The position numbers and the translations under genes were made by a program. Positions 37,261 through 46,928 of a stretch of DNA of 64,000 nucleotides are shown in pieces. Every line of letters begins with the position of its first letter. Position 1 is the first letter of the stretch. The notes beneath the pieces are model-generated. The model was not told the origin of the DNA, did no database searches, and saw only the letters and a list, made by a program, of their open reading frames with translations. This stretch comes from Brucella pecoris (lineage in GTDB: Bacteria; Pseudomonadota; Alphaproteobacteria; Rhizobiales; Rhizobiaceae), in NCBI RefSeq assembly GCF_006376675.1, contig NZ_VEWK01000002.1, positions 1 to 64,000 on the forward strand, in the 5' to 3' direction.

Positions 37261-38154
37261 GTGGCTATCGACCTGACACTTGTCCCACTGCCGGATGTGA
37301 TCGAGACGCTCGATTACGAAACCATCTTGAGTGAGATGGTCGCCGACTTCAAAGAGCGGTGGGCCGTGGTGCGGGAAACAAAACCAGAGCTCCCGGCGTA
37401 CAACGTCGAGATGCTCGAGACTGACCCGGTTAAGATCGTCATCGAAGCTTTCGCTTACCGAGAGCTGTTGTGGCGCGCTCGTGCGAATAACGTTGCTCGC
37501 GCACTTATGTTGGCGACAACGACCGGGGCGGATCTCGATAACTTCGCAGCCGACTTCGGCATGACCCGTCGCATCATACGGCACGACGCCGATGGCAACC
37601 CCATCTACGAAAGCGACGAAGAGTTCCGTCAGCGGCGCAATCTGGCACCGGACGGCTATGCCGCAGCCGGACCAGAGGATGCATATCGTTATTTCGCATG
37701 GTCAGCCGACGGCAGCATCAAGCAGGTGCAGGCCATCAAGGGCGAGAACAATCGGTGCGATGTCATCCTCCTCGGACGTAACGGGGACGGCACAGTCGAC
37801 CAGGATGTGGTCACGAAGGTCTACGATGCGCTGTCAGCAAAAACCCGTAGGCCATTGACCGATAACGTTTATGTCCGATCCGCTACGATTGTCAGCCAGG
37901 TCATTCGGGTGAAGGTCACTGCGCAGACAGGACCGGACATCTCCACGACCGTCGCCAAGGCCAAGGCATCGATTCAGGCATACGCCAGTTCAAGGTCTGC
38001 AATTGGCACTGTGCTGCGCGCAGACGGTATCGTCGCCGCCGCTCATAACGGCAATGCGCTCGAGAGCGTGGTGGTGGTCGAGCCATCAACCGATGTCGAT
38101 CCGGGCAAATACGGAACGGTCTATGTACCAGAGGTAATCGTCGAGGTGGCGTGA
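37261..38154 (+). CDS. Baseplate assembly protein gpJ
   Basis: 297 residues. LPDVIETLDYETILSEMVAD is the classical J opening; RANNVARALMLATTTGADLD and DNFAADFGMTRR follow, and the C-terminal half has VQAIKGENNRCDVILLGRNG and VYVRSATIVSQVIRVKVTAQ. It forms baseplate wedges with gpW and gpI. GTG 37261 has GAGAGG 8 bases upstream and is preferred to the GTG at 37231, which overlaps the gpW stop. Confidence 0.85.
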   Translation: MAIDLTLVPLPDVIETLDYETILSEMVADFKERWAVVRETKPELPAYNVEMLETDPVKIVIEAFAYRELLWRARANNVARALMLATTTGADLDNFAADFGMTRRIIRHDADGNPIYESDEEFRQRRNLAPDGYAAAGPEDAYRYFAWSADGSIKQVQAIKGENNRCDVILLGRNGDGTVDQDVVTKVYDALSAKTRRPLTDNVYVRSATIVSQVIRVKVTAQTGPDISTTVAKAKASIQAYASSRSAIGTVLRADGIVAAAHNGNALESVVVVEPSTDVDPGKYGTVYVPEVIVEVA

Positions 38155-39434
38155 TGGATAGCGGTGAGTCGTTGCTCCCACTGAACGCGACCGATTTTGA
38201 GAAGGCGCTTGAAGGACTTGCTGCCTTCTCCGTCAATCGGGTGGATGTCGATCTCGTCAAGAGAATGCGCGATCCGTATCTCACTTCGGTCTCGCACCTT
38301 CCATTCCTTGCATGGGGACGCGGCGTTGATCTCTGGAGAGACAACTGGCCGGAGTGGAAGAAACGCCGGATAACGGCTGAAATCTACGGCATGAAGGGCC
38401 TGAAGGGCACTCTGCCGGGGATCAATAAGTATCTGTCTTTTGTGGACGCCAGCATCTACGACGCGGTCATCCCGCCTGTCGGCATGTACCTGACGGACTA
38501 TTCGGCTGAGGCGCTCGACAAGTGGCGGGAACAGTTCGCCGAGCTTCGGCTCTATCCTTACAGCATACCGGGTGAGCGCCCGGCCTTCGCTGTCGGAGAT
38601 GGACTGCGCACAGTGCCGGGTTACGTTGGCGGATTCTTCGTTATGGAGAACGAGGCTGCACGGTACTACGGGCGTCGGGCCACTATCGTCGAGGATGAGG
38701 TGGAGACCGAGATCCGGTCATTCGACCAGATCGGCACATGGGGCAGCGATGCGGCGGTCGACGTCACAACGTTTGCCATACCAGCAGACTACAACCCGAT
38801 CGATACCGTCGTGGACAATTGCTACGTGGGGCTTTCCTACGTCGCCGACAAGAACCGTGGCCGGCTGATCACCATCGGTCAGGACGGAACCTTCGGCTCT
38901 GGGCAGATCCCGCACGGCGTCGAGAGCGTGACTCCGCTGAGTATCGCGCCAGAGCGAGTCTACGAACGGCATAGCGCGCGCTACCTCGAAGCCTTTCTGG
39001 CGACGGGAAGCAAGACCGGCGTCAACTACACGCATGTCTATTCGGATGCGTCTGCGCTCCACATCTACGACCGCTGGCGGTTGCTGGATGATACCAAGGC
39101 GCGGATCGGACAGGCGGCTGGCCTGTTCTCGCCGTTCATCAACTACAGCTACATCGGCCTCACTTCATACACCGCTCTGCTCAGGGTCAAGGCTACCTAC
39201 CGCAGAGAGGGAATGTGGAGCTACGTCGGTCACGCTTTCGTCGGCAATTGCCATATCGGTCTCGCGACCGAGCGCGTCAAGGACGTCGGGGAAGCGATCT
39301 ACAAGTCGCGTTCTCTGCGTGACCAGATCTGGTTCACCACGGCGACCTACCGCCCCATGCGCATCGCCGATCTAAGTTTCACAGCCGACCAGAAATGGGA
39401 CGGCATGGTTCCCATTGAGAGGACTTCACTATGA
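38154..39434 (+). CDS. Tail protein gpI, long form
   Basis: 426 residues, about twice the usual gpI length. The first 140 residues are the gpI domain: LLPLNATDFEKALEGLAAFS, DPYLTSVSHLPFLAWGRGVD, then WPEWKKRRITAEIYGMKGLK. The rest (YYGRRATIVEDEVETEIRSF, RYLEAFLATGSKTG, HVYSDASALHIYDRWRLLDD) is an added beta-rich region of unknown role, perhaps an attachment point for fibres. It overlaps gpJ by one base (TGATG) and the next gene by 4. Confidence 0.78.
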   Translation: MDSGESLLPLNATDFEKALEGLAAFSVNRVDVDLVKRMRDPYLTSVSHLPFLAWGRGVDLWRDNWPEWKKRRITAEIYGMKGLKGTLPGINKYLSFVDASIYDAVIPPVGMYLTDYSAEALDKWREQFAELRLYPYSIPGERPAFAVGDGLRTVPGYVGGFFVMENEAARYYGRRATIVEDEVETEIRSFDQIGTWGSDAAVDVTTFAIPADYNPIDTVVDNCYVGLSYVADKNRGRLITIGQDGTFGSGQIPHGVESVTPLSIAPERVYERHSARYLEAFLATGSKTGVNYTHVYSDASALHIYDRWRLLDDTKARIGQAAGLFSPFINYSYIGLTSYTALLRVKATYRREGMWSYVGHAFVGNCHIGLATERVKDVGEAIYKSRSLRDQIWFTTATYRPMRIADLSFTADQKWDGMVPIERTSL

Positions 39435-41716
39435 AGATTGCCCGCTTTACCGCCAACCAGAACGCGACCCTCAGCGATTTCGAGAACCTCGCTGAGTTCC
39501 CTCGCGATGCCATGGATACCTTGATCTCGGCAGCAGTCAGCGGCGCACTCGATGCTTGCTACTCAGGCGCAACGGTCGCCAAGACGGCAACGACGCAGGT
39601 CACGGTTGAAACGCCGGTCATCCTTTTCAAGGACGGCAAGCTCTTCACGGGCAGCGACAGCCCCACTGTTTTGAACCTGCTGGCGCATATGCCGACCTCC
39701 GGCAACCGTCGCATCGTGGCGGTGCTGCTTCAGGCACAGACGGCGAATGACGGGACTGAGCCTCGCGATTTCGTGGTCAATGGTTCGGTCTATCCGCCGC
39801 AGGTGGATCCGCAGCCAACGGCAACCGTCGAATGGCGCAAGGTCAACGTGGCAATCCAGCTCGGCGATCAGGCACCCTCCCCGGTCAAGCCTGTGGTCGA
39901 CAGTGCCAACACGGTCATTGCGTGGGTGACGCTATCTTCCACGGAAATCGTACTGGTCGAGCAGAGCACAGACAATCGCATCACCACGATGCGCTCGCTG
40001 GACTCCCGCGTGCAGGTGCTCGAAGGCTGGATGGATGAAACGCAGCCGGTCGTCGAAGGTCTCAAGACCGACGTGTCCAAGCTGGTTGCATCGAACGCCG
40101 ACAAGTTGTCGCGCCAGATGCAGATCTACCTCCTCGAGCAGCTCGCTCGCGTGGCGGAAATGACCGGGATGCCGGAAGGAAAGTCCTACTCGAAGTCGGA
40201 TTACTTCCTCGACGAAACGGACAGCGATCTCGAGCACCTGCAGTCGGTGACGAAGGTGGAAGAAGGCATCCGGTTCGCTGACGATAACTCGGCGCAGATC
40301 ACCCTCGGCCTTCTGACACCATCTGACACCAGCATTCAGGTGTCGACGGGCGGCATGGTCTTGCCGCGCTATACCGAGAATAACCTGATCTCGATCACGG
40401 AGAAATCGACCGAGCACGCTCTTGCAAACGGCGGCTCGCAGACGATCTCCTACACGCTGAAGACTATCTCGAAGACTCGTATCCGCTACGGCGACCCGTT
40501 CCTCGTCTGCACGAACGCAGCGTGGTGGGGCACCGGCCGGTACGATCAGACGAAGGGCATCTTCTACAAGAACGACGGCACGAACTATAACGTCGAGTTT
40601 GCGCAGGATAACGGCGGCCCGGCGCATTACATCATGCGCCTGCGTCAGATCTTCTACGACACCTACGAAGAGCCATATTGGGCGGCAACAATCGTGCAGG
40701 CGTCTTACACCGGACAGGTGGCAGGCAATACCTTCATGATGCCTCGCTCTGGTTGGGTTCCCGGTTTCAACATCTACTTCAGTCGCGTTGATGCGGGTGG
40801 CGGTGACGTCCGTCTCGGGCTTTGCGAGGTGTTCGAAAACGGTGCGCCAAACTACGGAAGCTGTCTGGCGGTCACCACTGTTGCGGCGGCCGACCTGAAG
40901 ATCCACCCGATCGCGACAAAGTTTGCAATCGAACCGGTCTTCCTCGAAGGTGGCAAGCGGTACGGTTGGTTCGTCATCACCTCCGGCAACCACTGGCTGG
41001 CGATGGCTGAAAACAATAAGTACGCACAGGGTTCGTTCTTCGTATCGACGGACGGCCTCTGGTCGCAGGGTAGCATTTCTCTCGACGCCTGCTTCGAAGT
41101 GCTGGTTGCAGAGTTCAGTGCCCCTCGCGTTACTGTAAACCTGACGGCGTGGAATCTCTCGGGTGGTATCTGCGGCATTGACCTTCTCACCAAGCAGGTC
41201 GTGCCGGATGGCTGCGAGATTTCGTATGAGGTTCAGGTCGGCTCGGTCTGGCATACGATTGAAGCGGTGGCGAGCGGGGTCTCGCCGCTGTTCAATCTGC
41301 CGGCCAACATCAACGCTCGCATGGTCCTTCTGGGCACCACAGAGCTGATGCCGGGCATTAACCTCGGGCAGTCGAATGTCACGGTCTCGCGCCCGCGTAC
41401 CACCGGTGTTCACATCACCAAGGAACGCACGGCACCGGGCCCGGTCACAGAGGTTATTGAGATCCTCGTGCTCGAGCATTACGACGAGGTCAACCATGAC
41501 CTGACGTGTTCCATCCTGACTGGTTCGGGCTATGGCACAGAGACCGCGCCTACGGCCGTTACCGACGAAGTGCAGGCAGATGGCTCGATCCGTCGCGTCT
41601 TCACCTGGACGCTCGGAGCGCCCATCACGTCATGGAAGCGCAAGACGACATACGGCACTAGCTCGGCGCTGGCTGTCTTCCTCGTTTCGTCCGCGACAAG
41701 TGCGTCATACCCATAA
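39431..41716 (+). CDS. Large baseplate/tail structural protein (DUF4815-like)
   Basis: 761 residues. The opening KIARFTANQNATLSDFENLA and early VVAVLLQAQTANDGTEPRDF, VIAWVTLSSTEIVLVEQS suit the DUF4815-type proteins of contractile-tail phages. A coiled stretch (TTMRSLDSRVQVLEGWMDET) is followed by beta domains (SGWVPGFNIYFSRVDAGGGD, EGGKRYGWFVITSGNHW). The gene ends at a strong terminator. A structural role in the baseplate or in side-fibre attachment is inferred from order and size. Confidence 0.65.
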   Translation: MKIARFTANQNATLSDFENLAEFPRDAMDTLISAAVSGALDACYSGATVAKTATTQVTVETPVILFKDGKLFTGSDSPTVLNLLAHMPTSGNRRIVAVLLQAQTANDGTEPRDFVVNGSVYPPQVDPQPTATVEWRKVNVAIQLGDQAPSPVKPVVDSANTVIAWVTLSSTEIVLVEQSTDNRITTMRSLDSRVQVLEGWMDETQPVVEGLKTDVSKLVASNADKLSRQMQIYLLEQLARVAEMTGMPEGKSYSKSDYFLDETDSDLEHLQSVTKVEEGIRFADDNSAQITLGLLTPSDTSIQVSTGGMVLPRYTENNLISITEKSTEHALANGGSQTISYTLKTISKTRIRYGDPFLVCTNAAWWGTGRYDQTKGIFYKNDGTNYNVEFAQDNGGPAHYIMRLRQIFYDTYEEPYWAATIVQASYTGQVAGNTFMMPRSGWVPGFNIYFSRVDAGGGDVRLGLCEVFENGAPNYGSCLAVTTVAAADLKIHPIATKFAIEPVFLEGGKRYGWFVITSGNHWLAMAENNKYAQGSFFVSTDGLWSQGSISLDACFEVLVAEFSAPRVTVNLTAWNLSGGICGIDLLTKQVVPDGCEISYEVQVGSVWHTIEAVASGVSPLFNLPANINARMVLLGTTELMPGINLGQSNVTVSRPRTTGVHITKERTAPGPVTEVIEILVLEHYDEVNHDLTCSILTGSGYGTETAPTAVTDEVQADGSIRRVFTWTLGAPITSWKRKTTYGTSSALAVFLVSSATSASYP

Positions 41717-41742
41717 CCATTCGTAAGCGAAACTTCGTAGCG

Positions 41743-41768
41743 AGCCCGGCCTTTGCGCCGGGCTTTTT
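41743..41768 (+). terminator. Rho-independent terminator between baseplate and fibre genes
   Basis: A perfect 8-bp stem AGCCCGGC / GCCGGGCT with loop CTTTGC, followed by TTTTT. The fibre genes after it would need their own promoter, or antitermination, to be expressed. Confidence 0.8.
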
Positions 41769-41786
41769 CATTCAGGAGATAGCCAC

Positions 41787-41960
41787 ATGGCAAAGCCAGA
41801 GATCGATCCGGCAAAGCTCTACAAGGTCGACCTTGCGAAAAGCGTGAAGATTGGCCGTTTGATCATCAACCCGTCGAACAGCACGCGCATCCGCGGTGAT
41901 GCACTCGCCGTGCTGGTCGAGCAGGACAAGAACGCAGTAAAGAACTACGAGGCGGTATAA
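41787..41960 (+). CDS. Small tail-region protein
   Basis: 57 residues, starting MAKPEIDPAKLYKVDLAKSV and continuing GRLIINPSNSTRIRGDALAV, basic with a strand-rich core. CAGGAGA lies 7 bases before the ATG. Small proteins of this form, starting 'PxKxYKVxL' with a short barrel, often precede fibre genes. The function is unknown. The fibre gene starts 1 base after its stop. Confidence 0.6.
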   Translation: MAKPEIDPAKLYKVDLAKSVKIGRLIINPSNSTRIRGDALAVLVEQDKNAVKNYEAV

Positions 41961-41961
41961 T

Positions 41962-43749
41962 ATGTCTGACCTGTCTAGCTTCCTCTCAACCCAGAATAAA
42001 GCGTGGAGCACGCAACTTTGGGACGGCCTCATCGAGGCGATCGGGGCTAGACTGGCGCCCCTCGAAGAAAATCTCGGTATTCAGCGTGAGGTCACCGACG
42101 CGATTATCGCTCGCGGCCTCACCGTTATCGAACAAGAGTTGGCTCCTATCGTAAACAACGCGGAAGAATATTTCGGCGGTGCTAAAACGGATCTCGATGC
42201 AAAGCTTGTTCGGTTTGAAGAAAAGGTAACCGGTGGAACTGTTATTGCACTGTCTGCGAGTTCATCCAAGCTCGTCTTAGGCGAGCTTGTGACGCTGATC
42301 CTAAACCCGAAGGATCGAGAGTTCTTTGCCCCTACACCCTATGTCGCCGTGTCCCGCGCGTCGACTGTTGCAAATTGGGCGATCGGGAAAGTGAGCAGCT
42401 TCAATCGATCGACCGGAGTTCTTGCCATCACACTTGAAAAAGTGGAAGGCACGGGCGGACCTTATAATGATTGGGTGATCACAAGTCTCCCTGCCGCGAC
42501 CATGCTTCAGCAGTATTTCTACGAACAAACTGTTACACTTCGGGCGCAGGTGGCGTCGGATAAATCGGGCACCGCAGCGGACAAGAGTGCGACGGCAACC
42601 GCCCGTGACGAAGCTATTTCCGCCCGATCCGGGGCCGTAACCGCGAAAAACGCTGCCGATCAGGTTTTCGCCGATATGCGTAAGGCCGTGGCCGCGCCCG
42701 TAGTGACGCCCACCAGCCCTGTCGAAGGCCAGCTTTGGTGGGATGGTTCGATAACTCGCGTTTATCAAAGCGGCGTCGGTTTTGTGCCTACGGTCACTGT
42801 CTCGATTGGCGGGCGGCGCTATGAAGAGGGAATATTCGGTGCCTCGCCCGACGGCATTATAACAGTCGGCGGCGGTTTCACAGCGGCAATGGTGTTTCTT
42901 GATGGCAAGCTTGCAAAGCAAGACACCGATTATACAGCAGACAGTCCTGTCATCACCGTATTGGATCCTGTTGAAGGGCAGCCCTACTTCGTCGAGGCGT
43001 ATCTGTCTACCGATGCGACCGACTATGACACAAAGGAGCAGGTAAACACCAAGATTGATGCAGCCATCACGTCTAAACTCGGACAGCCAAACGGCGTCGC
43101 GTCGCTGGACAGTACCGGCAAGGTGCCTTCCGCACAGTTGCCAGCCCTGACAACGACAGCAACCGTTGGCGCCGCGATGGCCGGTTCCAATGGGAAAACA
43201 ACACCTGCGGACGGCGACTTCTTTGCCGGCGTCGAGGCAGGCGGCTCGACCATGTTCAAAACGACATGGGGGAATGTCAAGACTGCGTTGCAAACGTGGA
43301 TCCGTGGATGGATTACGAAGTCCGATGTTGGGTTGAGTGCTGTCGACAATACGTCGGATGCAAATAAGCCAGTAAGTACTGCGACACTGAATGCACTTAA
43401 TGGCAAGCTAGGTGCAGATTGGGCGTCTGTCGCGGGCTTTGTAGGAAATACTCCTGATACTCCTTACATTCGTCACCGGGATACCACCACACTTGTTACT
43501 CTTGCGAAGTCTTCCGACATTTCTAACGTCAATAATCAATTGAACTATCGGGCCACAGATCATCGTTTTGATGGGTTTATCCAAAACGACGTCTATACCA
43601 CAGGGACGCGAACCTCTCCCGGCACCGGAGCATCTGGGTACGTTGTTACGTCGATTGAAAAGCCGAACGTAGAACTGTTCTGGGTCCGCAGCAGGCAACC
43701 GCAAATCTATATACCGGCATTAGGCTGGCGTGCACTCGGAGGTTGGTAA
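41962..43749 (+). CDS. Tail fibre protein
   Basis: 595 residues. It has a helical N-terminal attachment part (AWSTQLWDGLIEAIGARLAP), a coiled Ala/Lys-rich part (VASDKSGTAADKSATATARD), a Pyocin-knob-like repeat area with PNGVASLDSTGKVPSAQLPA and WITKSDVGLSAVDNTSDANK (both common in phage fibres), and a unique receptor-binding end (QPQIYIPALGWRALGGW). The last third is richer in A+T than the preceding genes. It overlaps the next ATG by 1 base. Confidence 0.8.
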   Translation: MSDLSSFLSTQNKAWSTQLWDGLIEAIGARLAPLEENLGIQREVTDAIIARGLTVIEQELAPIVNNAEEYFGGAKTDLDAKLVRFEEKVTGGTVIALSASSSKLVLGELVTLILNPKDREFFAPTPYVAVSRASTVANWAIGKVSSFNRSTGVLAITLEKVEGTGGPYNDWVITSLPAATMLQQYFYEQTVTLRAQVASDKSGTAADKSATATARDEAISARSGAVTAKNAADQVFADMRKAVAAPVVTPTSPVEGQLWWDGSITRVYQSGVGFVPTVTVSIGGRRYEEGIFGASPDGIITVGGGFTAAMVFLDGKLAKQDTDYTADSPVITVLDPVEGQPYFVEAYLSTDATDYDTKEQVNTKIDAAITSKLGQPNGVASLDSTGKVPSAQLPALTTTATVGAAMAGSNGKTTPADGDFFAGVEAGGSTMFKTTWGNVKTALQTWIRGWITKSDVGLSAVDNTSDANKPVSTATLNALNGKLGADWASVAGFVGNTPDTPYIRHRDTTTLVTLAKSSDISNVNNQLNYRATDHRFDGFIQNDVYTTGTRTSPGTGASGYVVTSIEKPNVELFWVRSRQPQIYIPALGWRALGGW

Positions 43750-44339
43750 TGAAAAGTTTCGGTAAATTTGTGCCGCAACCGCATGTGGTGGACCTTCCCC
43801 CCATGCAGGTTGGGGTTAATGAGGATGGCACACCAATTATGGGGAATAGCACGTCAGTAACGATCTTGATTTTCAAGGATGAAAACGGGGTGGATATTAT
43901 CGATGTAGCGAAATCCTACCCACATGCCTTCTATATCGCCATTGACGACTATGGCCATGTTGTCTCCATGACTGATGACATAGAGAAATCCCAGATTGCC
44001 GAGTTCCAAATCATCGGCATTGACAGCGATTTTGGTTTCACGTCCGGCCCCGGCGGCACCGTCTACGGCAAGTTGTGGAATGGCTCGGAGATTGTTGAGC
44101 CACAGCCGGAACCCGTTGTGGTTATCATTCCCGCTGTCACTCTTTGGGAGCGTATGACCGAAAACGAAGCGGAGCAAGTGAATGGCGTAATGGCCACGCA
44201 GCCATTTCGTACCCGCAAAATCTTCGAAACCGCAAATACCTTTCGTTCCGATCACGAACTTTGGCCCTTGCTTGAACAAATCGCAACGCAACTATTTGGG
44301 TTAGAACGTGGGAGCGAATTGTTGGCCCCACCACTCTGA
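43749..44339 (+). CDS. Fibre-associated protein
   Basis: 196 residues: opening KSFGKFVPQPHVVDLPPMQV, middle YIAIDDYGHVVSMTDDIEKS, and C-terminal LWERMTENEAEQVNGVMATQ. The last stretch (E-x-E-A-x2-V-x2-M) recurs in tail fibre assembly and phage tail-tip proteins. It is the last rightward gene before the inverted acyltransferase pair and converges with it. A chaperone or distal fibre part is possible. Confidence 0.55.
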   Translation: MKSFGKFVPQPHVVDLPPMQVGVNEDGTPIMGNSTSVTILIFKDENGVDIIDVAKSYPHAFYIAIDDYGHVVSMTDDIEKSQIAEFQIIGIDSDFGFTSGPGGTVYGKLWNGSEIVEPQPEPVVVIIPAVTLWERMTENEAEQVNGVMATQPFRTRKIFETANTFRSDHELWPLLEQIATQLFGLERGSELLAPPL

Positions 44340-44352
44340 ACTCGTAGCGCCG

Positions 44353-45723
44353 TCAGAACTGGAAGTAGATAAAGCTCACTGGATTTTCACCGCCAATAAC
44401 CATTAGGCAGTAGACCCAAAGGCCAACCCACAAGACCGCTCCCGACCGCCAAGGCAATAGGAAGCGTTCTACAAAGGCGAGGCTTGTAGGCCCGACGACT
44501 GCGACGATGGCACCGGCAGCTATTATCCAGTCGGCTTTATCGAAGCCTCCTAGACCGCCCGAGCCCGCAAGCCCGCTAAACACCGAAATTGCGGTCGAGA
44601 AATCGGGGGAACGAAAGAGTACCCAACCGGCCATGACAAATAGCATCGTCAGAAGCCAGCCCGCTATGGCTGGCGTCTGGAATGATCTTCCTTGCCAATA
44701 TCGGCAGACGATCAGGCCGACGCCGTGCATCGCGCCCCATACTACGAAGGTCCAGCCCGCGCCGTGCCAAAGGCCGCAAAGCGTCATTGAAACAAGCGTG
44801 GCAAAGATAAATCTCGCCTGTCCGGCCCTAGAACCGCCCAACGGGATATAAAGGTAATCGCGGATATATCGCGAAAGCGTCATGTGCCAGCGCCGCCAAA
44901 ACTCGCGGAGCGAAGTAGCGCGGTAAGGCACGTTGAAATTGATAGGAAGCCTCAAGCCCATCATTAGCGACATTCCTATCGCCATGTCGGTATACGCCGA
45001 GAAATCGAAGTAAAGTTGCAGCGAGAAGGCAAGAACACCCATCCAACTATCAAGGAGTGGTTGCGGCGCAATTGCCGACGCCGCGAACATCGGATCAGCA
45101 ATGGTCGCCAGCGGGTCGGCGATCAGAAGCTTTTTTGCAAGGCCAAGCGTGAGCAGAACAAAGCCGCGTCCGAGCCTTTCATTCGCTCCCGGCCGCAGTG
45201 GATCTTTCTCAAACTGCTCAACGATTTCATCGTGGCGCACGATAGGTCCGGCTATGAGGCGCGGAAAGAAAAGGACGAACAGCATAAATCGGCTGAACCG
45301 ATAGTGCTTCTGGTGTCCGCGCATCTGATCCGCGAGGTACGAAACAAGTTCGAACGTGAAGAACGATATGCCTATCGGCAGAACCCAGGATGAATGCGGC
45401 AACGAGATGCCGATGATGCCTTCGATATTGGCGATGAGGAAGTCTGAGTATTTGAACAGGCAAAGCACGGCAAGATTTAGGGCTATGCCAATCCAGAGCA
45501 GTGCGCGCAGTCGAAAGCGGAAATAGATTTCCGCGCAAGCCCACGTTAGCGCAGCTTGGCCGAGCAAAAGCGGAACGAAACGAGCGTCCCACCAACCGTA
45601 AAAAATCAGAGACGCTACGATCAAGACGCCGATACGAACTTCCGTTTTGCGCGCAGCCAAGAAGTAAAAGGCGAGCGTCAGGGGAAGGAAGATCAGGAGG
45701 AATAGCTGTGTTTGAAATAACAT
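44353..45723 (-). CDS. MBOAT-family O-acyltransferase (AlgI-like)
   Basis: 456 residues, about eleven membrane segments. The family signatures are present: LYFDFSAYTDMAIGMSLMMG, FWRRWHMTLSRYIRDYLYIP, and MTLCGLWHGAGWTFVVWGAM with the conserved catalytic His. AlgI-type proteins pass acyl groups from the cytoplasm to a periplasmic partner that modifies polysaccharide. Here the partner is the AlgJ-like gene directly upstream (4 bases between stop and ATG). It lies antisense to the tail operon and is G+C-poorer by eye than the neighbours, which fits a recently gained conversion module. Confidence 0.88.
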   Translation of the reverse strand: MLFQTQLFLLIFLPLTLAFYFLAARKTEVRIGVLIVASLIFYGWWDARFVPLLLGQAALTWACAEIYFRFRLRALLWIGIALNLAVLCLFKYSDFLIANIEGIIGISLPHSSWVLPIGISFFTFELVSYLADQMRGHQKHYRFSRFMLFVLFFPRLIAGPIVRHDEIVEQFEKDPLRPGANERLGRGFVLLTLGLAKKLLIADPLATIADPMFAASAIAPQPLLDSWMGVLAFSLQLYFDFSAYTDMAIGMSLMMGLRLPINFNVPYRATSLREFWRRWHMTLSRYIRDYLYIPLGGSRAGQARFIFATLVSMTLCGLWHGAGWTFVVWGAMHGVGLIVCRYWQGRSFQTPAIAGWLLTMLFVMAGWVLFRSPDFSTAISVFSGLAGSGGLGGFDKADWIIAAGAIVAVVGPTSLAFVERFLLPWRSGAVLWVGLWVYCLMVIGGENPVSFIYFQF

Positions 45724-45727
45724 CTGT

Positions 45728-46846
45728 TTACTTCTGCGCCGCCGTCACTTGAAGAATGTCCGTCGACTGGCCGTCGCGGTATGCCCGACCAATCGCCCTA
45801 ACGATTTGCGCCCCTAGCGGGAGGCGATAGTGCATCGGGTCCCAATAGTTGAGGTCGTTCGTCGTAAACGGCGAAGCAAAGGCCATATCGAATATTGGAA
45901 TTCCCCGCGCCCCGGCTAATTCCTTAGTACGGCGAAAGCATTCTTTTTCAGCTTGTTCGTTTCGTGTTCCGGGCACGGCAAGCGCCGTGACATTGACCGG
46001 CATCCGAACGATTAACGTCTTTGTGTCGTCCGGGATTTCGGAAAGTGTTACGGCAAGCCAGTCGAGTGCAGGGAACTTGAGATTGGCCAATTCTTCGGGC
46101 GTTAGTGGCGTCAAGTCTGGCTGCGGTATTGGCTTCTCGTGAATATGGGCGTAGGCGCGTTCCGCGTCGTAGTTATCTTCGCCCGGTGTAAAGTCGCCGA
46201 AGCCGTCAGCATCTTGGTAGGGTTGGCGCGACCCTGTCGCGACTTTCACTGATTTGCGAAGAGCGTCCCAAAGCTCAAGATTGAGAATATCCGCGAAATC
46301 GTTGATGGGATTTTCGTCATAGAAAGTCTTTGGAAAGAGCCGGAAAGTCACACGTTGTTCGTCTGCCGCTTGATTGCACCAAACCATCCAGTCGAGCGAC
46401 AGAATAACGGTTTCTGGCTTCTCGACTTGCCGCAAGAATAAGCGCGCGAGTTGCGTTTGTTCCCATGCGGTCGATGCATCCATAGACAGATTTGCGAACT
46501 TGCCGCCGAACTCATTTTCCAAATCTTGTGGGGTGAGTAGGCGCGATGAAGACGTTCCAAAGATAGCGGATTGATGCCGACCAGAGCGAGCAATGGACGG
46601 ATACGTGTACCTTTGATTGTGATCGGCGAACACCTGTGAAAGCGGCGTTATCGGAAAGTTGCCGAAAGGATTAAGAATGAAAACGGCCAAGAATAGCAAC
46701 GCCACGCTTCCGAATGCGCCAATCACTGTCCATCGGGAGAATGTATTCCAACGCTGGTTTTGGGAAGGCGAAGTGGCGGCCTGATACTGATCGTCGCTTC
46801 TTAAAAAAGAATTCAAATAATCCGTGACGGCGCGAATAGCCCTCAT
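45728..46846 (-). CDS. AlgJ/AlgX-like SGNH acetylhydrolase, membrane anchored
   Basis: 372 residues. A membrane anchor at about 40-60 (TVIGAFGSVALLFLAVFILN) leaves a large periplasmic domain. The SGNH-type motifs are IFGTSSSRLL (nucleophile region), then NVTALAVPGTRN, and near the end NYWDPMHYRLP with the D-x2-H pair. It probably transfers the acyl group supplied by the MBOAT partner to a cell-surface glycan such as O-antigen. GGGGGA lies 3 bases before the ATG. Confidence 0.78.
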   Translation of the reverse strand: MRAIRAVTDYLNSFLRSDDQYQAATSPSQNQRWNTFSRWTVIGAFGSVALLFLAVFILNPFGNFPITPLSQVFADHNQRYTYPSIARSGRHQSAIFGTSSSRLLTPQDLENEFGGKFANLSMDASTAWEQTQLARLFLRQVEKPETVILSLDWMVWCNQAADEQRVTFRLFPKTFYDENPINDFADILNLELWDALRKSVKVATGSRQPYQDADGFGDFTPGEDNYDAERAYAHIHEKPIPQPDLTPLTPEELANLKFPALDWLAVTLSEIPDDTKTLIVRMPVNVTALAVPGTRNEQAEKECFRRTKELAGARGIPIFDMAFASPFTTNDLNYWDPMHYRLPLGAQIVRAIGRAYRDGQSTDILQVTAAQK

Positions 46847-46928
46847 AAGTCCCCCAACCCAAAATTAATCCGTCCAAAATCCAAGCGATATGGCCCTATC
46901 ATAATGGCAACTTGTTTGGAAACGTTCG
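46847..46928 (-). promoter_or_regulatory. Probable promoter region of the acyltransferase pair
   Basis: A -10-like TATGAT and A+T-rich DNA precede the AlgJ-like gene on the minus strand. No good -35 box is visible. Since the pair is antisense to the late operon and flanked by terminators, it must have its own promoter here, which fits expression in the lysogen. The exact boxes are not resolved. Confidence 0.35.
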
